From: Thermus albus
GTDB taxonomy: Bacteria; Deinococcota; Deinococci; Deinococcales; Thermaceae
NCBI RefSeq assembly: GCF_022760855.1
Contig: NZ_JAKTNR010000003.1
Span: 217,327-281,326 of the forward strand
Reading direction: 5' to 3'
DNA length: 64,000 bases
Shown here: positions 7,209 through 15,466 of the stretch, piece by piece
Layout of the letters: the number at the start of each line of letters is the position of its first letter
How positions within the stretch are numbered: the stretch's first letter is position 1
Notes under the pieces: generated by a model
What the model was told of the DNA's origin: nothing
Databases searched by the model: none
What the model saw: only the letters and a program-made list of their open reading frames with translations
Translations under genes and position numbers: made by a program

Positions 7209-8960
7209 ATGAGGAAAATTGTGGCGGTTTTGGTGAGCGTCGCGGCTCTGGTCGGCATGGCCAGCGCCCAGACTTTTGTTTGGCCCCAGAAGTGGACCGT
7301 GGCCAAGCCTACTGAGGTAAAATGGGGCGGCACCATTCGGGAAGCGGTGATCTCGGACTACCGCACCTTCAACCCCTTCATCACGGCGGAGGCGGGCAAT
7401 GTTCCTAGCCTTCTCGCCGGGCCCATTGGCCTGGTGCGGCGCGACCCTACCACGGGGGACTGGATCCCCTACATGGCCGAGTCCTGGACCATCAGCCCGA
7501 ACAAGTTGGAGATAACCTTCAAGATTCGCCGGGGGATGAAGTGGTCCGACGGCAAGCCCATCACCGCCGACGACTGGATCATGACCTGGCGCATCCACAC
7601 CGATAAGGCCGTGGGGTCCAACAGCTATGACTCCTTCTTCCTGGACGGAAAGCCCATCACCCTGCGCAAGATAGACGACTACACCATCCGCTTCATCTAC
7701 CCCAAGACGGATGCCGAGGCCTTTAGCGTGGCTAGCTTTACTCCTTGGCCCGCCCACATTTTTGGCCCCGTCTACCAAAAGGAGGGGGCTGAGGGCATTA
7801 AGAAGATGTGGACCCTCAACGAAAAGCCGGAGAACATCGTTTCCGGTGGGCCCTGGCTCATTGAAAGCTACCGGCCCGGGGAGCGCCTGGTTCTGAAGCG
7901 AAACCCCGCCTTCGGCGAGTGGAACAAGGACGAGGCGGGGAATCCCCTGCCTTACCTAGACCGCCGGGAGATTCGGATCGTTAAGGACACCAATGCCCAA
8001 CTGGCGGAGTTCTTGGCGGGCAACATTGATGTGATGGCCCCTTCCACGGTGGACCACATCTCCCAGATCCGCCAGGCCATCCAGCAGGGCCGTTTGGACG
8101 CCACCATCAAGGTGAACGCTTCCCCGGTGGCCAGCAGCCAGTTCATGGTCTTCAACTGGAACAAGGCCTCGGATCCCTTCAAGCAAAGCCTTTTCCGCTC
8201 GGACAAGTTCCGCCGGGCCATGAGCCACATCGTCAACCGCCAGGCGGTGATTGATATCGTCTACGGCGGCCTGGGCACCCCCATGTACAGCAGCGTTTAC
8301 CCGGTGCTCACCCAGTGGGTGAACCCCAAGGTGCCCAAATACGAGTACAACCTGCAGGAGGCGGCCAAGCTCCTGGCAGAGTTGGGCTTCACCAGGAAGG
8401 ACCGGGAAGGCTTTTTGGTGGATGCCAGGGGGCGCAGGCTAGAGTTCAACCTTTCCACCAACGCCGGCAACGCCCAACGGGAGCAGATTGCCAAGCTCAT
8501 CGTGGACGAGGCCAAGAAGGTGGGGGTGAAGGTGAACTTCACCGCCATTGACTTCAACACCCTGGTGGGGCAGTTGCTCTCCTCCGGTCCCGACCGGCCC
8601 TTTGACGCCATCATCATCGGCCTTACCGGTGGGGGGCTGGACTGGCCGTTTGGCAGCAACGTGGTTCCTTGTAAGGGCAACCTGCACATGTGGAACAAGT
8701 CGGGCCAGTGCCTGGATCCCAGGGAGACCCAGCTGGATGCCCTCTACTCCCGTGGCCGTAGCGAACTGGACTTCAAGAAGCGGGTGGAGATCGGTTACCG
8801 CATGCAGGAGATTGAGGCCCAGCTTCTTCCCGTCATCTACATCGCCGGCCCCAACTACCATCCCGCCTGGAACAACCGCCTGGGTGGGGAGCACCCCGAT
8901 GCCATCATCAGCAGCATCTGGGGCCAGCGGCAGCTGGAGCTGACCTTCATCAAGAAATGA
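7209..8960 (+). CDS. Peptide ABC transporter, substrate-binding protein (OppA/DppA type)
   Basis: 583 residues. A Sec signal peptide ends in ASAQ at about residue 21, with no lipobox Cys, so the protein is probably secreted or periplasmic rather than lipidated. The mature part is a family 5 extracellular solute-binding protein: AVISDYRTFNPF, then ESWTISPNKLEITFKIRRGMKWSDGKPITADD (about residues 95-125), and DAIIIGLTGGGLDWPFGSN near the C terminus. It captures peptides, or possibly other solutes, for the permeases that follow. First gene of a five-gene operon; a strong hairpin separates it from the permease genes. Confidence 0.93.
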   Translation: MRKIVAVLVSVAALVGMASAQTFVWPQKWTVAKPTEVKWGGTIREAVISDYRTFNPFITAEAGNVPSLLAGPIGLVRRDPTTGDWIPYMAESWTISPNKLEITFKIRRGMKWSDGKPITADDWIMTWRIHTDKAVGSNSYDSFFLDGKPITLRKIDDYTIRFIYPKTDAEAFSVASFTPWPAHIFGPVYQKEGAEGIKKMWTLNEKPENIVSGGPWLIESYRPGERLVLKRNPAFGEWNKDEAGNPLPYLDRREIRIVKDTNAQLAEFLAGNIDVMAPSTVDHISQIRQAIQQGRLDATIKVNASPVASSQFMVFNWNKASDPFKQSLFRSDKFRRAMSHIVNRQAVIDIVYGGLGTPMYSSVYPVLTQWVNPKVPKYEYNLQEAAKLLAELGFTRKDREGFLVDARGRRLEFNLSTNAGNAQREQIAKLIVDEAKKVGVKVNFTAIDFNTLVGQLLSSGPDRPFDAIIIGLTGGGLDWPFGSNVVPCKGNLHMWNKSGQCLDPRETQLDALYSRGRSELDFKKRVEIGYRMQEIEAQLLPVIYIAGPNYHPAWNNRLGGEHPDAIISSIWGQRQLELTFIKK

Positions 8961-8972
8961 GCTAGTTGTACG

Positions 8973-9004
8973 GTATCCCCGGGGTCAGCGGACCCCGGGG
9001 ATAC
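8973..9004 (+). other. 14-bp perfect hairpin between binding-protein and permease genes
   Basis: GTATCCCCGGGGTC, loop AGCG, GACCCCGGGGATAC, followed by TTTGGG and the permease start 12 nt on. Such hairpins after a binding-protein gene usually protect its 3' end or partly terminate transcription, giving more binding protein than permease. Confidence 0.75.
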
Positions 9005-9015
9005 TTTGGGAAGCC

Positions 9016-9999
9016 ATGACCGCATACATCCTTCGCCGAATCCTCTACCTGGTGCCCACCTTTTTTGGGGCGACCTTTTTGGCCTTCCTCATCATCCAGT
9101 TGGCCCCCGGGGACTACCTGACCCAGCTGGAGCTGGACCCCAAGGTGACCCCCGAGACCATTGCCCGCCTCAGGTCCCAGTTTGGCCTGGACCGGCCTGT
9201 CCATGAGCAGTACCTCCTTTGGATGCACAACCTTTTGCACCTCAACTTGGGCTATTCCTTCGCTTACCAGGCCCCGGTGCTGGACATCGTTTTGCCTCGG
9301 GTGGTCAACTCCATGGTTATCGTGGTGCCATCCACCCTTTTCCTATTCCTGGTGGCCATTCCCGTAGGGATCTACGGGGCCTTGCGCCAATATTCCCTGG
9401 GGGACCGGGTGATCTCCTTTCTGGCCTACATTGGCTTGGCCATCCCCAACTTTTTCCTGGCCCTTATCTTCATGTACCTGATCCTGCAGGTCTACTTCCG
9501 CACGGGGGTGATGGTCTTTCCGGTTTCGGGCATGACCAGTAGCGGCTTTGAGCAGTTTGACCCTTGGAAAAAGATCCTGGATATCGCCTGGCATGCGGTG
9601 ATTCCCATCATCGTGGTAACCACCAGTGACATCGCGGGTTTTTCCCGGGTCATGCGGGGGCAGATGCTGGAGGTGCTCTCCCAGGATTACATCCGCACCG
9701 CACGGGCCAAGGGCTTGGCGGAGCGGGTCGTGGTCTACAAGCATGCCCTTAGGAACGCCGTCATTCCCTTTGTGGCCAACATAGGGGGCATTTTGCCTGG
9801 GCTGATTTCGGGGGCGGGGCTGGTGGAGGTGGTCATGGCCTGGCCTGGGATCACCCCACTCCTTCTGGACTCATTGCAGCAACAAGACCTTTACATGGTG
9901 GCCGGCTTCCTCACCATAGGTCTAATCCTCCTGATGGTGGGCAATCTGCTTTCCGACCTCCTTTTGACCTGGGTGGACCCCAGGATCCGTTACGAGTAG
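9016..9999 (+). CDS. Peptide ABC transporter permease, DppB/OppB type
   Basis: 327 residues with the usual DppB layout: TM1 at residues 9-29 (PTFFGATFLAFLIIQL), a periplasmic domain containing LRSQFGLDRPVHEQYLLWM, then five membrane helices. The EAA loop that docks to the ATPase reads DYIRTARAKGLAERVVVYKHALRNAVIP, near residue 220. It forms the inner-membrane channel with the next gene product. Length and motifs are standard. No independent promoter is seen, so it depends on the promoter at 7147. Confidence 0.94.
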   Translation: MTAYILRRILYLVPTFFGATFLAFLIIQLAPGDYLTQLELDPKVTPETIARLRSQFGLDRPVHEQYLLWMHNLLHLNLGYSFAYQAPVLDIVLPRVVNSMVIVVPSTLFLFLVAIPVGIYGALRQYSLGDRVISFLAYIGLAIPNFFLALIFMYLILQVYFRTGVMVFPVSGMTSSGFEQFDPWKKILDIAWHAVIPIIVVTTSDIAGFSRVMRGQMLEVLSQDYIRTARAKGLAERVVVYKHALRNAVIPFVANIGGILPGLISGAGLVEVVMAWPGITPLLLDSLQQQDLYMVAGFLTIGLILLMVGNLLSDLLLTWVDPRIRYE

Positions 10000-10007
10000 A
10001 GGGCTCT

Positions 10008-11363
10008 ATGCGGGCATCTGCTGCCAAAACCCACCAATCGCAAAGCCTCACCCAGGTGGCCTTGCGCCAGTTCCGCAAGCACCCGCTGGCGGTTTGGGGT
10101 CTCAGGATCCTTCTGGTGCTCTACACCTTTGCCCTTTTTGCCGGCTTCTTTACCCCTTACGATCCCAACTATTACGAGCTTTACCCCCCTAAGGGGCACC
10201 ACCCGCCCACCCGCATCCATTTTGTGGATCCGGAGACGGGAAAGCTTAGCCGGCCCTTTGTTTACGCTACGAAGCGGAGCATTGACCCCGTTTCCTTGCA
10301 GCCGCGCTACGAGGAGGATCCTTCCCAGGGCAAGTTCTACCTGCGGTTTTTCGTGCGCACCCCCGACCAGCCCTACACCATCCTCAGGGTGTTTCGTTCC
10401 GATTTGCGCCTTTTCGGGGTGGATCCCCCAGGCCGCATCTTCTTGATGGGCACGGATAACTTTGGCCGTGACCTCTATAGCCGCCTGGTCTATGGGGGGC
10501 AGGTTTCCCTTACCATTGGCATCCTTTCCGCCCTGGTCTCCTTCGTTTTGGGGCTGGTGCTGGGAGGGATTGCCGGGTATTTCTCCGGTCGCCCCTTCGC
10601 CCTTTCCCTGCCTCTTCGGGCGTGGCGGGGACGGGGTTTGCTCTTGGGGCCCATTTCCTGGGCCATCTGGGGTGGGTTGGCCTTTGGGGCCTTGTACCTG
10701 GCTTGGACCTACTACTCCCTCACCGGCCTTGGAGTGCTTCAGTTGCTGGCGGCCGGGGTGGCTTTGTGGTTCGCCTTTTTTCTCCTCAAGACGTTGCCTT
10801 TCCGGCCCCTCCTCTTGGACCCGGATAACCTGATCATGCGCCTGGTGGAGATCATCGCCGCTATTCCCACCCTTTTCCTTCTTATCTCCTTGCGGGCGGT
10901 TTTCCCTACCAACATTGACCCGCTTTTCACCTTCTACCTGGTGGTGGGCCTATTGGGGTTCATCGGCTGGGGCGGGTTGGCCCGGGTGGTGCGGGGGATT
11001 GTGCTTTCGGTGCGGGAGATGGACTACGTGCAGGCGGCAAGGGCCTTGGGGGCTTCCGATGCTCGGATCATTGCCCGCCACGTGTTGCCGGCCACCGCCA
11101 GTTACATCATCGTGAGCCTCTCCTTGACCATCCCGGGTTTTATCCTGGGGGAAAGCGGGCTCTCCTTCTTGGGGCTAGGGGTCACGGAGCCTTACACCAG
11201 CTGGGGGCTTCTCCTGCAAGCGGCCCAACAGGGTGGTTTTGCCAGTTTTGTGGACCGCCCCTGGGTGCTTTGGCCGGGGTTTTTCATCTTTGTTTCCATC
11301 ATGGCCTGGAACTTCGTGGGGGATGGTTTGCGGGATGCCTTTGACCCCAGGCGGAGGCGGTAG
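10008..11363 (+). CDS. Peptide ABC transporter permease, DppC/OppC type, with two large insertions
   Basis: 451 residues, against about 300 for most DppC proteins. TM1 is at about 28-48. Insertion A follows TM1: roughly 95 extra periplasmic residues (DPNYYELYPPKGHHPP to GVDPPGRIFLMGTDNFGRD). Insertion B, about 75 residues between IAGYFSGRP and LLLDPDNLIMRLVEI, includes two further hydrophobic segments (WAIWGGLAFGALYLAW and LQLLAAGVALWFAFFL). The EAA loop DYVQAARALGASDARIIARHVLPATA is intact, so coupling to the ATPases should work. It starts 8 nt after the previous stop. The insertions alter the membrane topology and are worth noting. Confidence 0.92.
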   Translation: MRASAAKTHQSQSLTQVALRQFRKHPLAVWGLRILLVLYTFALFAGFFTPYDPNYYELYPPKGHHPPTRIHFVDPETGKLSRPFVYATKRSIDPVSLQPRYEEDPSQGKFYLRFFVRTPDQPYTILRVFRSDLRLFGVDPPGRIFLMGTDNFGRDLYSRLVYGGQVSLTIGILSALVSFVLGLVLGGIAGYFSGRPFALSLPLRAWRGRGLLLGPISWAIWGGLAFGALYLAWTYYSLTGLGVLQLLAAGVALWFAFFLLKTLPFRPLLLDPDNLIMRLVEIIAAIPTLFLLISLRAVFPTNIDPLFTFYLVVGLLGFIGWGGLARVVRGIVLSVREMDYVQAARALGASDARIIARHVLPATASYIIVSLSLTIPGFILGESGLSFLGLGVTEPYTSWGLLLQAAQQGGFASFVDRPWVLWPGFFIFVSIMAWNFVGDGLRDAFDPRRRR

Positions 11364-11435
11364 CCCCTTCTCTTTTGACTGGGTATGGCGTATAACGGGT
11401 GAGGTGTCTTGAGGGCGGTGCCCGAAGGAGTGCGC

Positions 11436-12455
11436 ATGGACGAAAAACGGCTACTGGAGGTGAGAGACCTTAAAGTCCACTTCTTCACCGATGATGGGGT
11501 GGTGAAGGCGGTGGACGGGGTTTCCTTCCATGTGGAGAAAGGGGAAACCCTGGCGGTGGTGGGGGAATCGGGTTCGGGGAAGAGCGTGACCGCTCTTTCC
11601 ATCATGCGGCTCATACCCACGCCCCCGGGAAGGATCGTGGGTGGGGAGATCCTCTTCCGCGGCAAGGACGGGGAGGCGCGGGACCTGGCCAGGCTTTCTG
11701 AGGCGGAGATGCGGAGGATTAGGGGCAACGACATCGCCATGATCTTCCAGGAGCCCATGACCTCCTTAAACCCCGTGTACACGGTGGGGGACCAGATTGC
11801 CGAGGCCATCATGCTCCACCAAGGGAAAAGCCGCAAGGAGGCCCTGGAGCTTGCCGCCCACATGCTGGACCTGGTGGGGATTCCTGAGCCCAAGAAGCGC
11901 CTTGCCAACTACCCCCACCAGATGTCGGGCGGAATGCGGCAGCGGGTGATGATCGCCATGGCTCTTTCCTGTAATCCCTCCCTTCTCATTGCGGATGAGC
12001 CCACCACGGCTTTGGACGTGACCATCCAGGCCCAGATCCTGGAGCTGATGAAAAAGCTCCAGGAGGAGATCGGGATGAGCATCCTCTTCATCACCCACAA
12101 CCTGGGAGTGGTGGCGGAGATGGCGGACCGGGTGGTGGTGATGTACGCGGGGCGGGCGGTGGAGGAGGCGGATGTGGTACCCCTTTTCAAAGACCCCCTG
12201 CACCCCTACACCCGGGGGCTCCTCCACTCCGTCCCTCGCCTGGACTTAGCGGCGGAGCGGAGGGAGCGCCTCGAGGCCATCCCCGGCAACGTACCCAACC
12301 CCTTGTACCTCCCCCCGGGGTGCGCCTTCCACCCGCGGTGTAAGCACTACGTGGAGGGCCTTTGCGATCGGGAGGTCCCTCCCTTGGAGGACACGGGTGA
12401 CGGCCGCCAGGTGCGGTGCGTGCGCTGGCGCGAGATCCGGGAGGTGCGGGCATGA
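11436..12455 (+). CDS. Peptide ABC transporter ATPase, DppD/OppD type
   Basis: 339 residues. Walker [10 protein letters not shown]-loop FQEP, signature MSGGMRQRV, Walker [13 protein letters not shown] and switch His in ITHNLGVV are all present. The C-terminal oligopeptide-ATPase domain holds C-x5-C-x6-C cysteines ([16 protein letters not shown]), where this family can bind an Fe-S cluster. It powers import together with the next gene product. The start at 11436 follows GAAGGAG by 6 nt; an upstream TTG at 11409 has no such site. Confidence 0.95.
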   Translation: MDEKRLLEVRDLKVHFFTDDGVVKAVDGVSFHVEKGETLAVVGESGSGKSVTALSIMRLIPTPPGRIVGGEILFRGKDGEARDLARLSEAEMRRIRGNDIAMIFQEPMTSLNPVYTVGDQIAEAIMLHQGKSRKEALELAAHMLDLVGIPEPKKRLANYPHQMSGGMRQRVMIAMALSCNPSLLIADEPTTALDVTIQAQILELMKKLQEEIGMSILFITHNLGVVAEMADRVVVMYAGRAVEEADVVPLFKDPLHPYTRGLLHSVPRLDLAAERRERLEAIPGNVPNPLYLPPGCAFHPRCKHYVEGLCDREVPPLEDTGDGRQVRCVRWREIREVRA

Positions 12456-13435
12456 GGGAAAACCATGTCCTCCTGGAGATCCAGGACCTCAAGAAGCACT
12501 TCCCCATCCGCGGTGGGATCCTCTCCCGGGTGGTGGGGAGTGTGAAGGCGGTGGACGGGGTTTCCTTTGCCATCAAGAAGGGAGAGGTCTTGGGCCTGGT
12601 GGGGGAGTCGGGTAGCGGCAAAACCACGGTGGGCCGCACCCTGCTCCGCCTCATTGAGCCCACGGGGGGGCGGATCCTCTTTGACGGACAGGACATCACC
12701 GACCTGCCCAAGGACAAGCTCCGCCCCTACCGCCGGCGGATGCAGATCATCTTCCAGGACCCCTTTAGCTCCCTAAACCCCCGCATGACCGTGGGGGATA
12801 TCATCGCCGAGCCCCTCATCATCCACGGCCTGGGCAAGACGCCCCAGGAGCGCACGGAGAGGGTGGCGGAGCTCTTAAAGCTGGTGGGGCTTTCCCCGGA
12901 CCACATGCGCCGCTACCCCCATGAGTTTTCCGGTGGGCAACGGCAAAGGATCGGCATCGCCCGGGCCCTGGCGGTGGCCCCGGAGTTCATCGTGGCCGAT
13001 GAGCCGGTTTCCGCCCTGGACGTGTCCATCCAGGCCCAGGTGGTGAACCTACTCCAGGACCTCAAGGAGGAACTGGGCCTCACCCTGCTTTTCATCGCCC
13101 ACGACCTGGCGGTGGTGGAGTACATCTCCGACCGGGTGGCGGTGATGTACCTGGGCAAGGTGATGGAGATCGCTTCTTCTCGGGAGCTCTACCGGAATCC
13201 CAAGCACCCCTACACCGAGGCCTTGCTCTCGGCAGTCCCCATCCCCGACCCCACGGTGAAGCGGGAAAGAATCGTTTTGCAAGGCGATATTCCCTCGCCC
13301 ATCAACCCGCCCTCGGGCTGCGTCTTCCGCACCCGGTGCCGCTACGCCCTTCCCGAGTGCGCCCAGGTGGTTCCCGAGCTCAAAGAGGTGAGTCCGGGCC
13401 ACTACAAGGCCTGCATCCGGGACGATATCTTGTAG
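12452..13435 (+). CDS. Peptide ABC transporter ATPase, DppF/OppF type
   Basis: 327 residues. Walker [11 protein letters not shown]-loop [16 protein letters not shown], signature [15 protein letters not shown], Walker [13 protein letters not shown], and AHDLAVV with the switch His. A C-terminal Cys-rich segment [14 protein letters not shown] matches the oligopeptide-ATPase domain. The start ATG overlaps the stop of the preceding ATPase gene (ATGA, 4 nt), so translation is coupled. It closes the operon; a GC hairpin without T run follows at 13451. Confidence 0.95.
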   Translation: MRENHVLLEIQDLKKHFPIRGGILSRVVGSVKAVDGVSFAIKKGEVLGLVGESGSGKTTVGRTLLRLIEPTGGRILFDGQDITDLPKDKLRPYRRRMQIIFQDPFSSLNPRMTVGDIIAEPLIIHGLGKTPQERTERVAELLKLVGLSPDHMRRYPHEFSGGQRQRIGIARALAVAPEFIVADEPVSALDVSIQAQVVNLLQDLKEELGLTLLFIAHDLAVVEYISDRVAVMYLGKVMEIASSRELYRNPKHPYTEALLSAVPIPDPTVKRERIVLQGDIPSPINPPSGCVFRTRCRYALPECAQVVPELKEVSPGHYKACIRDDIL

Positions 13436-13450
13436 GTTTTTGGGCGAAGG

Positions 13451-13471
13451 CCCCGGCGGATCCCGCCGGGG
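13451..13471 (+). other. Hairpin after the transporter operon, abutting the next promoter
   Basis: CCCCGGCGG-ATC-CCGCCGGGG, a 9-bp stem with a 3-nt loop and no T run; the -10 TATACT of the next gene starts on its last base. It may act as a 3' end or processing barrier. Confidence 0.5.
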
Positions 13472-13477
13472 TATACT
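13472..13477 (+). promoter_or_regulatory. -10 box of the CBS-ACT gene, leaderless type
   Basis: TATACT, 6 nt before ATG 13484, with no Shine-Dalgarno. Confidence 0.65.
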
Positions 13478-13483
13478 CTTCCC

Positions 13484-14110
13484 ATGCTGGTCAAGGACGT
13501 GATGCGCTCGCCCGTGCTTACGGTAGAGCCGGGGATGACCCTGGAGGAGGCCTACCGCTTTCTCTTGGAAAAGGGTATCCGCCACCTTCCGGTGGTGGCC
13601 GAGGGAAAACTGGTGGGCATCCTCACCGACCGGGACCTACGGTTGGCCATGAGCCACCTGAACCCCGGCGGCCCCCTTCCCGGCTCCACCCCGGTGGCGG
13701 CGGCCATGACCCGGAAGGTGGTTACCGCCCACCCTCTAGATCCCGTGGAGGAGGCGGCCCGGGTGATGCGGGAGGGGAAGATCGGCTGCCTTCCGGTGCT
13801 GGAGGATGGCCGGTTGGTGGGCATGGTCACGGGCATTGACCTTTTGGATGCCCTCCTCAAGCTTACCGGGGTCACGGAGCCCTCAGGCCGCCTCGAGGTC
13901 CGCCTCCCCGACCGGGTGGGGGAGCTGGCCCGGCTCACGGGGTTTCTGGCGGAGCGGGGGGTCAATATCCATTCCCTGCTTTCCTACCCCGAGGATGGGG
14001 GGTTCGTGCGGGCGGTGGTGCGGGTGAACACCCTGGAGACCCATCTCCTGGCGGAAGGCCTGCGCCAGGAGGGCTTTGAGGTGATCTGGCCCCCCAAGAA
14101 GCCATGGTGA
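13484..14110 (+). CDS. CBS-pair plus ACT domain protein (AcuB-like)
   Basis: 208 residues. Two CBS motifs form an adenosine-ligand module: residues about 1-60 (DVMRSPVLTVEPGMTLEEAY to GILTDRDLRLA) and 75-130 (AAMTRKVVTAHPLDPVEEAARVM to GMVTGIDLLDALL). A C-terminal ACT domain starts near residue 140 (EVRLPDRVGELARLTGFLAERG). This is the AcuB layout. The stop overlaps the start of the AcuC-like deacetylase by 7 nt, as in acetoin-utilisation operons, where AcuA/AcuC control acetyl-CoA synthetase by acetylation. AcuB is presumed to sense nucleotides and regulate its partner; that is inference. Confidence 0.85.
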   Translation: MLVKDVMRSPVLTVEPGMTLEEAYRFLLEKGIRHLPVVAEGKLVGILTDRDLRLAMSHLNPGGPLPGSTPVAAAMTRKVVTAHPLDPVEEAARVMREGKIGCLPVLEDGRLVGMVTGIDLLDALLKLTGVTEPSGRLEVRLPDRVGELARLTGFLAERGVNIHSLLSYPEDGGFVRAVVRVNTLETHLLAEGLRQEGFEVIWPPKKPW

Positions 14111-15240
14111 TCTACCGGGACGAGTACCGCCTCTACGACTTCGGCCCGAGCCACCCCTTTAGCCCGGTGCGTCTGGAGATGCTCACCTCCCTTCTGCACG
14201 CCTTGGGGGTGTGGCGGCAACCCTTGGAACCTCCTGAGGCCACCCGGGAGGAGGTGCTTACCGTGCACTCTGAGCGCCTGGTGAAGCGGGTGGAGGCGGC
14301 AAGCCGGGGGGAGAGGGTGCCGGATTTGGAGTACTACGGCCTGGGCACCGGGGATACCCCGGTCTTTCCCGGCATGGACCGGGCGGCCAGGATCCTGGTG
14401 GGGGGTACCTTGGAGGGGGCCCGGCGCATCCTGGCCGGGGAGAAGCGGGTCCTGCAACTGGGCGGAGGCCTCCACCACGCCCAGTACGACCGCGCCAGCG
14501 GGTTTTGCGTGTACAACGATCTCTCCGTGGCCATACGCCACCTGACCCAAGCGGGCTTGCGGGTGGCCTATCTGGACATAGATGTGCACCACGGGGACGG
14601 GGTGCAGTGGATCCACTACGAGGAAAAGGAGGTTCTAACCCTAAGCCTCCACGAAACCGGCCGCTACCTCTTTCCCGGGACCGGGCACATCCACGAGATC
14701 GGCCGGGGGGAGGGGGTAGGGAGGAAGTTGAACCTTCCCCTGGAGCCCTTTACCGAGGACGAAAGCTACCTGGAGGTTTTTGAGGCCCTGGTGCCCTGGG
14801 CCCTAGGGGCTTTCCGCCCCGATGTGTTGGTGGTGCAGTCGGGGGCGGACGCCCACTACCAGGACCCTTTGGCGGACCTTCTCCTCACCACCCGGGCCTA
14901 TGAGGCAATCCTTCGCCTAATCCTGGAATACGCCCAGGCCTACACGGGGGGAAGGGTGCTTTTCACCTTGGGGGGCGGGTACAGCCTGGATGCCACGGTT
15001 AGGGTCTGGGCTCTCCTATACTTGGTCTTCCACGGTTTACCCCTCCCTGAGCGCCTGCCTGAGGGGTGGCTTAAGGAGTGGCAAGCCCGGCTGGAGAAGC
15101 CCTTGACCCCTACCCTTCACGACCCCCAGGCCCCCCGCGCCCCATACCCGGAAATCCCCCGCAAGGAGGAGATCGCCCGCCGAAACCTTCTTACCCTGGA
15201 GAGGCTCATGGAGCTTGTGCGTCCCCACCTGGTACACTAG
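14104..15240 (+). CDS. acuC: AcuC-like histone-deacetylase-family lysine deacetylase
   Basis: 378 residues of the arginase/deacetylase fold. Zinc and catalytic motifs are visible: GGGLHHAQYDRASGFCVYND (tandem His), YLDIDVHHGDGVQW (zinc Asp and His) and QSGADAHYQDPLADL (second zinc Asp). AcuC in Bacillus removes acetyl groups from acetyl-CoA synthetase and so reactivates it; the same role is likely here given the AcuB-like neighbour. The start overlaps acuB by 7 nt. Its stop codon TAG is part of the box TACACTAG that serves as the -10 region of ttuB. Confidence 0.88.
   Translation: MVIYRDEYRLYDFGPSHPFSPVRLEMLTSLLHALGVWRQPLEPPEATREEVLTVHSERLVKRVEAASRGERVPDLEYYGLGTGDTPVFPGMDRAARILVGGTLEGARRILAGEKRVLQLGGGLHHAQYDRASGFCVYNDLSVAIRHLTQAGLRVAYLDIDVHHGDGVQWIHYEEKEVLTLSLHETGRYLFPGTGHIHEIGRGEGVGRKLNLPLEPFTEDESYLEVFEALVPWALGAFRPDVLVVQSGADAHYQDPLADLLLTTRAYEAILRLILEYAQAYTGGRVLFTLGGGYSLDATVRVWALLYLVFHGLPLPERLPEGWLKEWQARLEKPLTPTLHDPQAPRAPYPEIPRKEEIARRNLLTLERLMELVRPHLVH
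15233..15238 (+). promoter_or_regulatory. -10 box of ttuB, inside the acuC 3' end
   Basis: TACACT, 6 nt before the ttuB ATG; it overlaps the acuC stop codon by one base. Confidence 0.6.
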
Positions 15241-15244
15241 CGGG

Positions 15245-15466
15245 ATGAAGGTGGTGTTGCGCCTGCCGGAGCGCAAGGAGGTGGAGGTACCAGGGGATAG
15301 GCCCTTGAGGGAGGTTCTCCTGGAGCTGGGCTTGAATCCGGAAACGGTGGTGGTGATCCGGGGGGAGGAGCTCCTCACCCTGGACGAGAGGGTGGGGGAA
15401 GGGGAGACCCTCGAGGTCCTCTCCGCCATCTCCGGGGGCCAGGGGTGGGGCGGCCATGGTGTGTAA
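15245..15466 (+). CDS. ttuB: TtuB-like ubiquitin-fold sulfur carrier with an unusual C-terminal extension
   Basis: 73 residues. TtuB carries sulfur as a C-terminal thiocarboxylate for TtuA in making 2-thioribothymidine at tRNA position 54, and can be conjugated to proteins. Residues 1-65 match the known Thermus protein (VVLRLPERKEVEV, then LGLNPETVV, ending EVLSAISGG). The known protein ends at that Gly-Gly (residue 65). Here codon 66 is CAG instead of a stop, and eight more residues (QGWGGHGV) follow to a TAA at 15464-15466, inside ttuA. One C-to-T change at 15440 would restore TAG. Either the extension is real and removed by a protease, or this is a sequence error. Confidence 0.9.
   Translation: MKVVLRLPERKEVEVPGDRPLREVLLELGLNPETVVVIRGEELLTLDERVGEGETLEVLSAISGGQGWGGHGV

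Noticed and set aside
11500..12600. Direct repeat of about 25 bp in the two ATPase genes (around 11506 and 12543)
   Set aside because: It encodes the same conserved stretch (KAVDGVSF) before Walker A in paralogous ATPases, so homology explains it.
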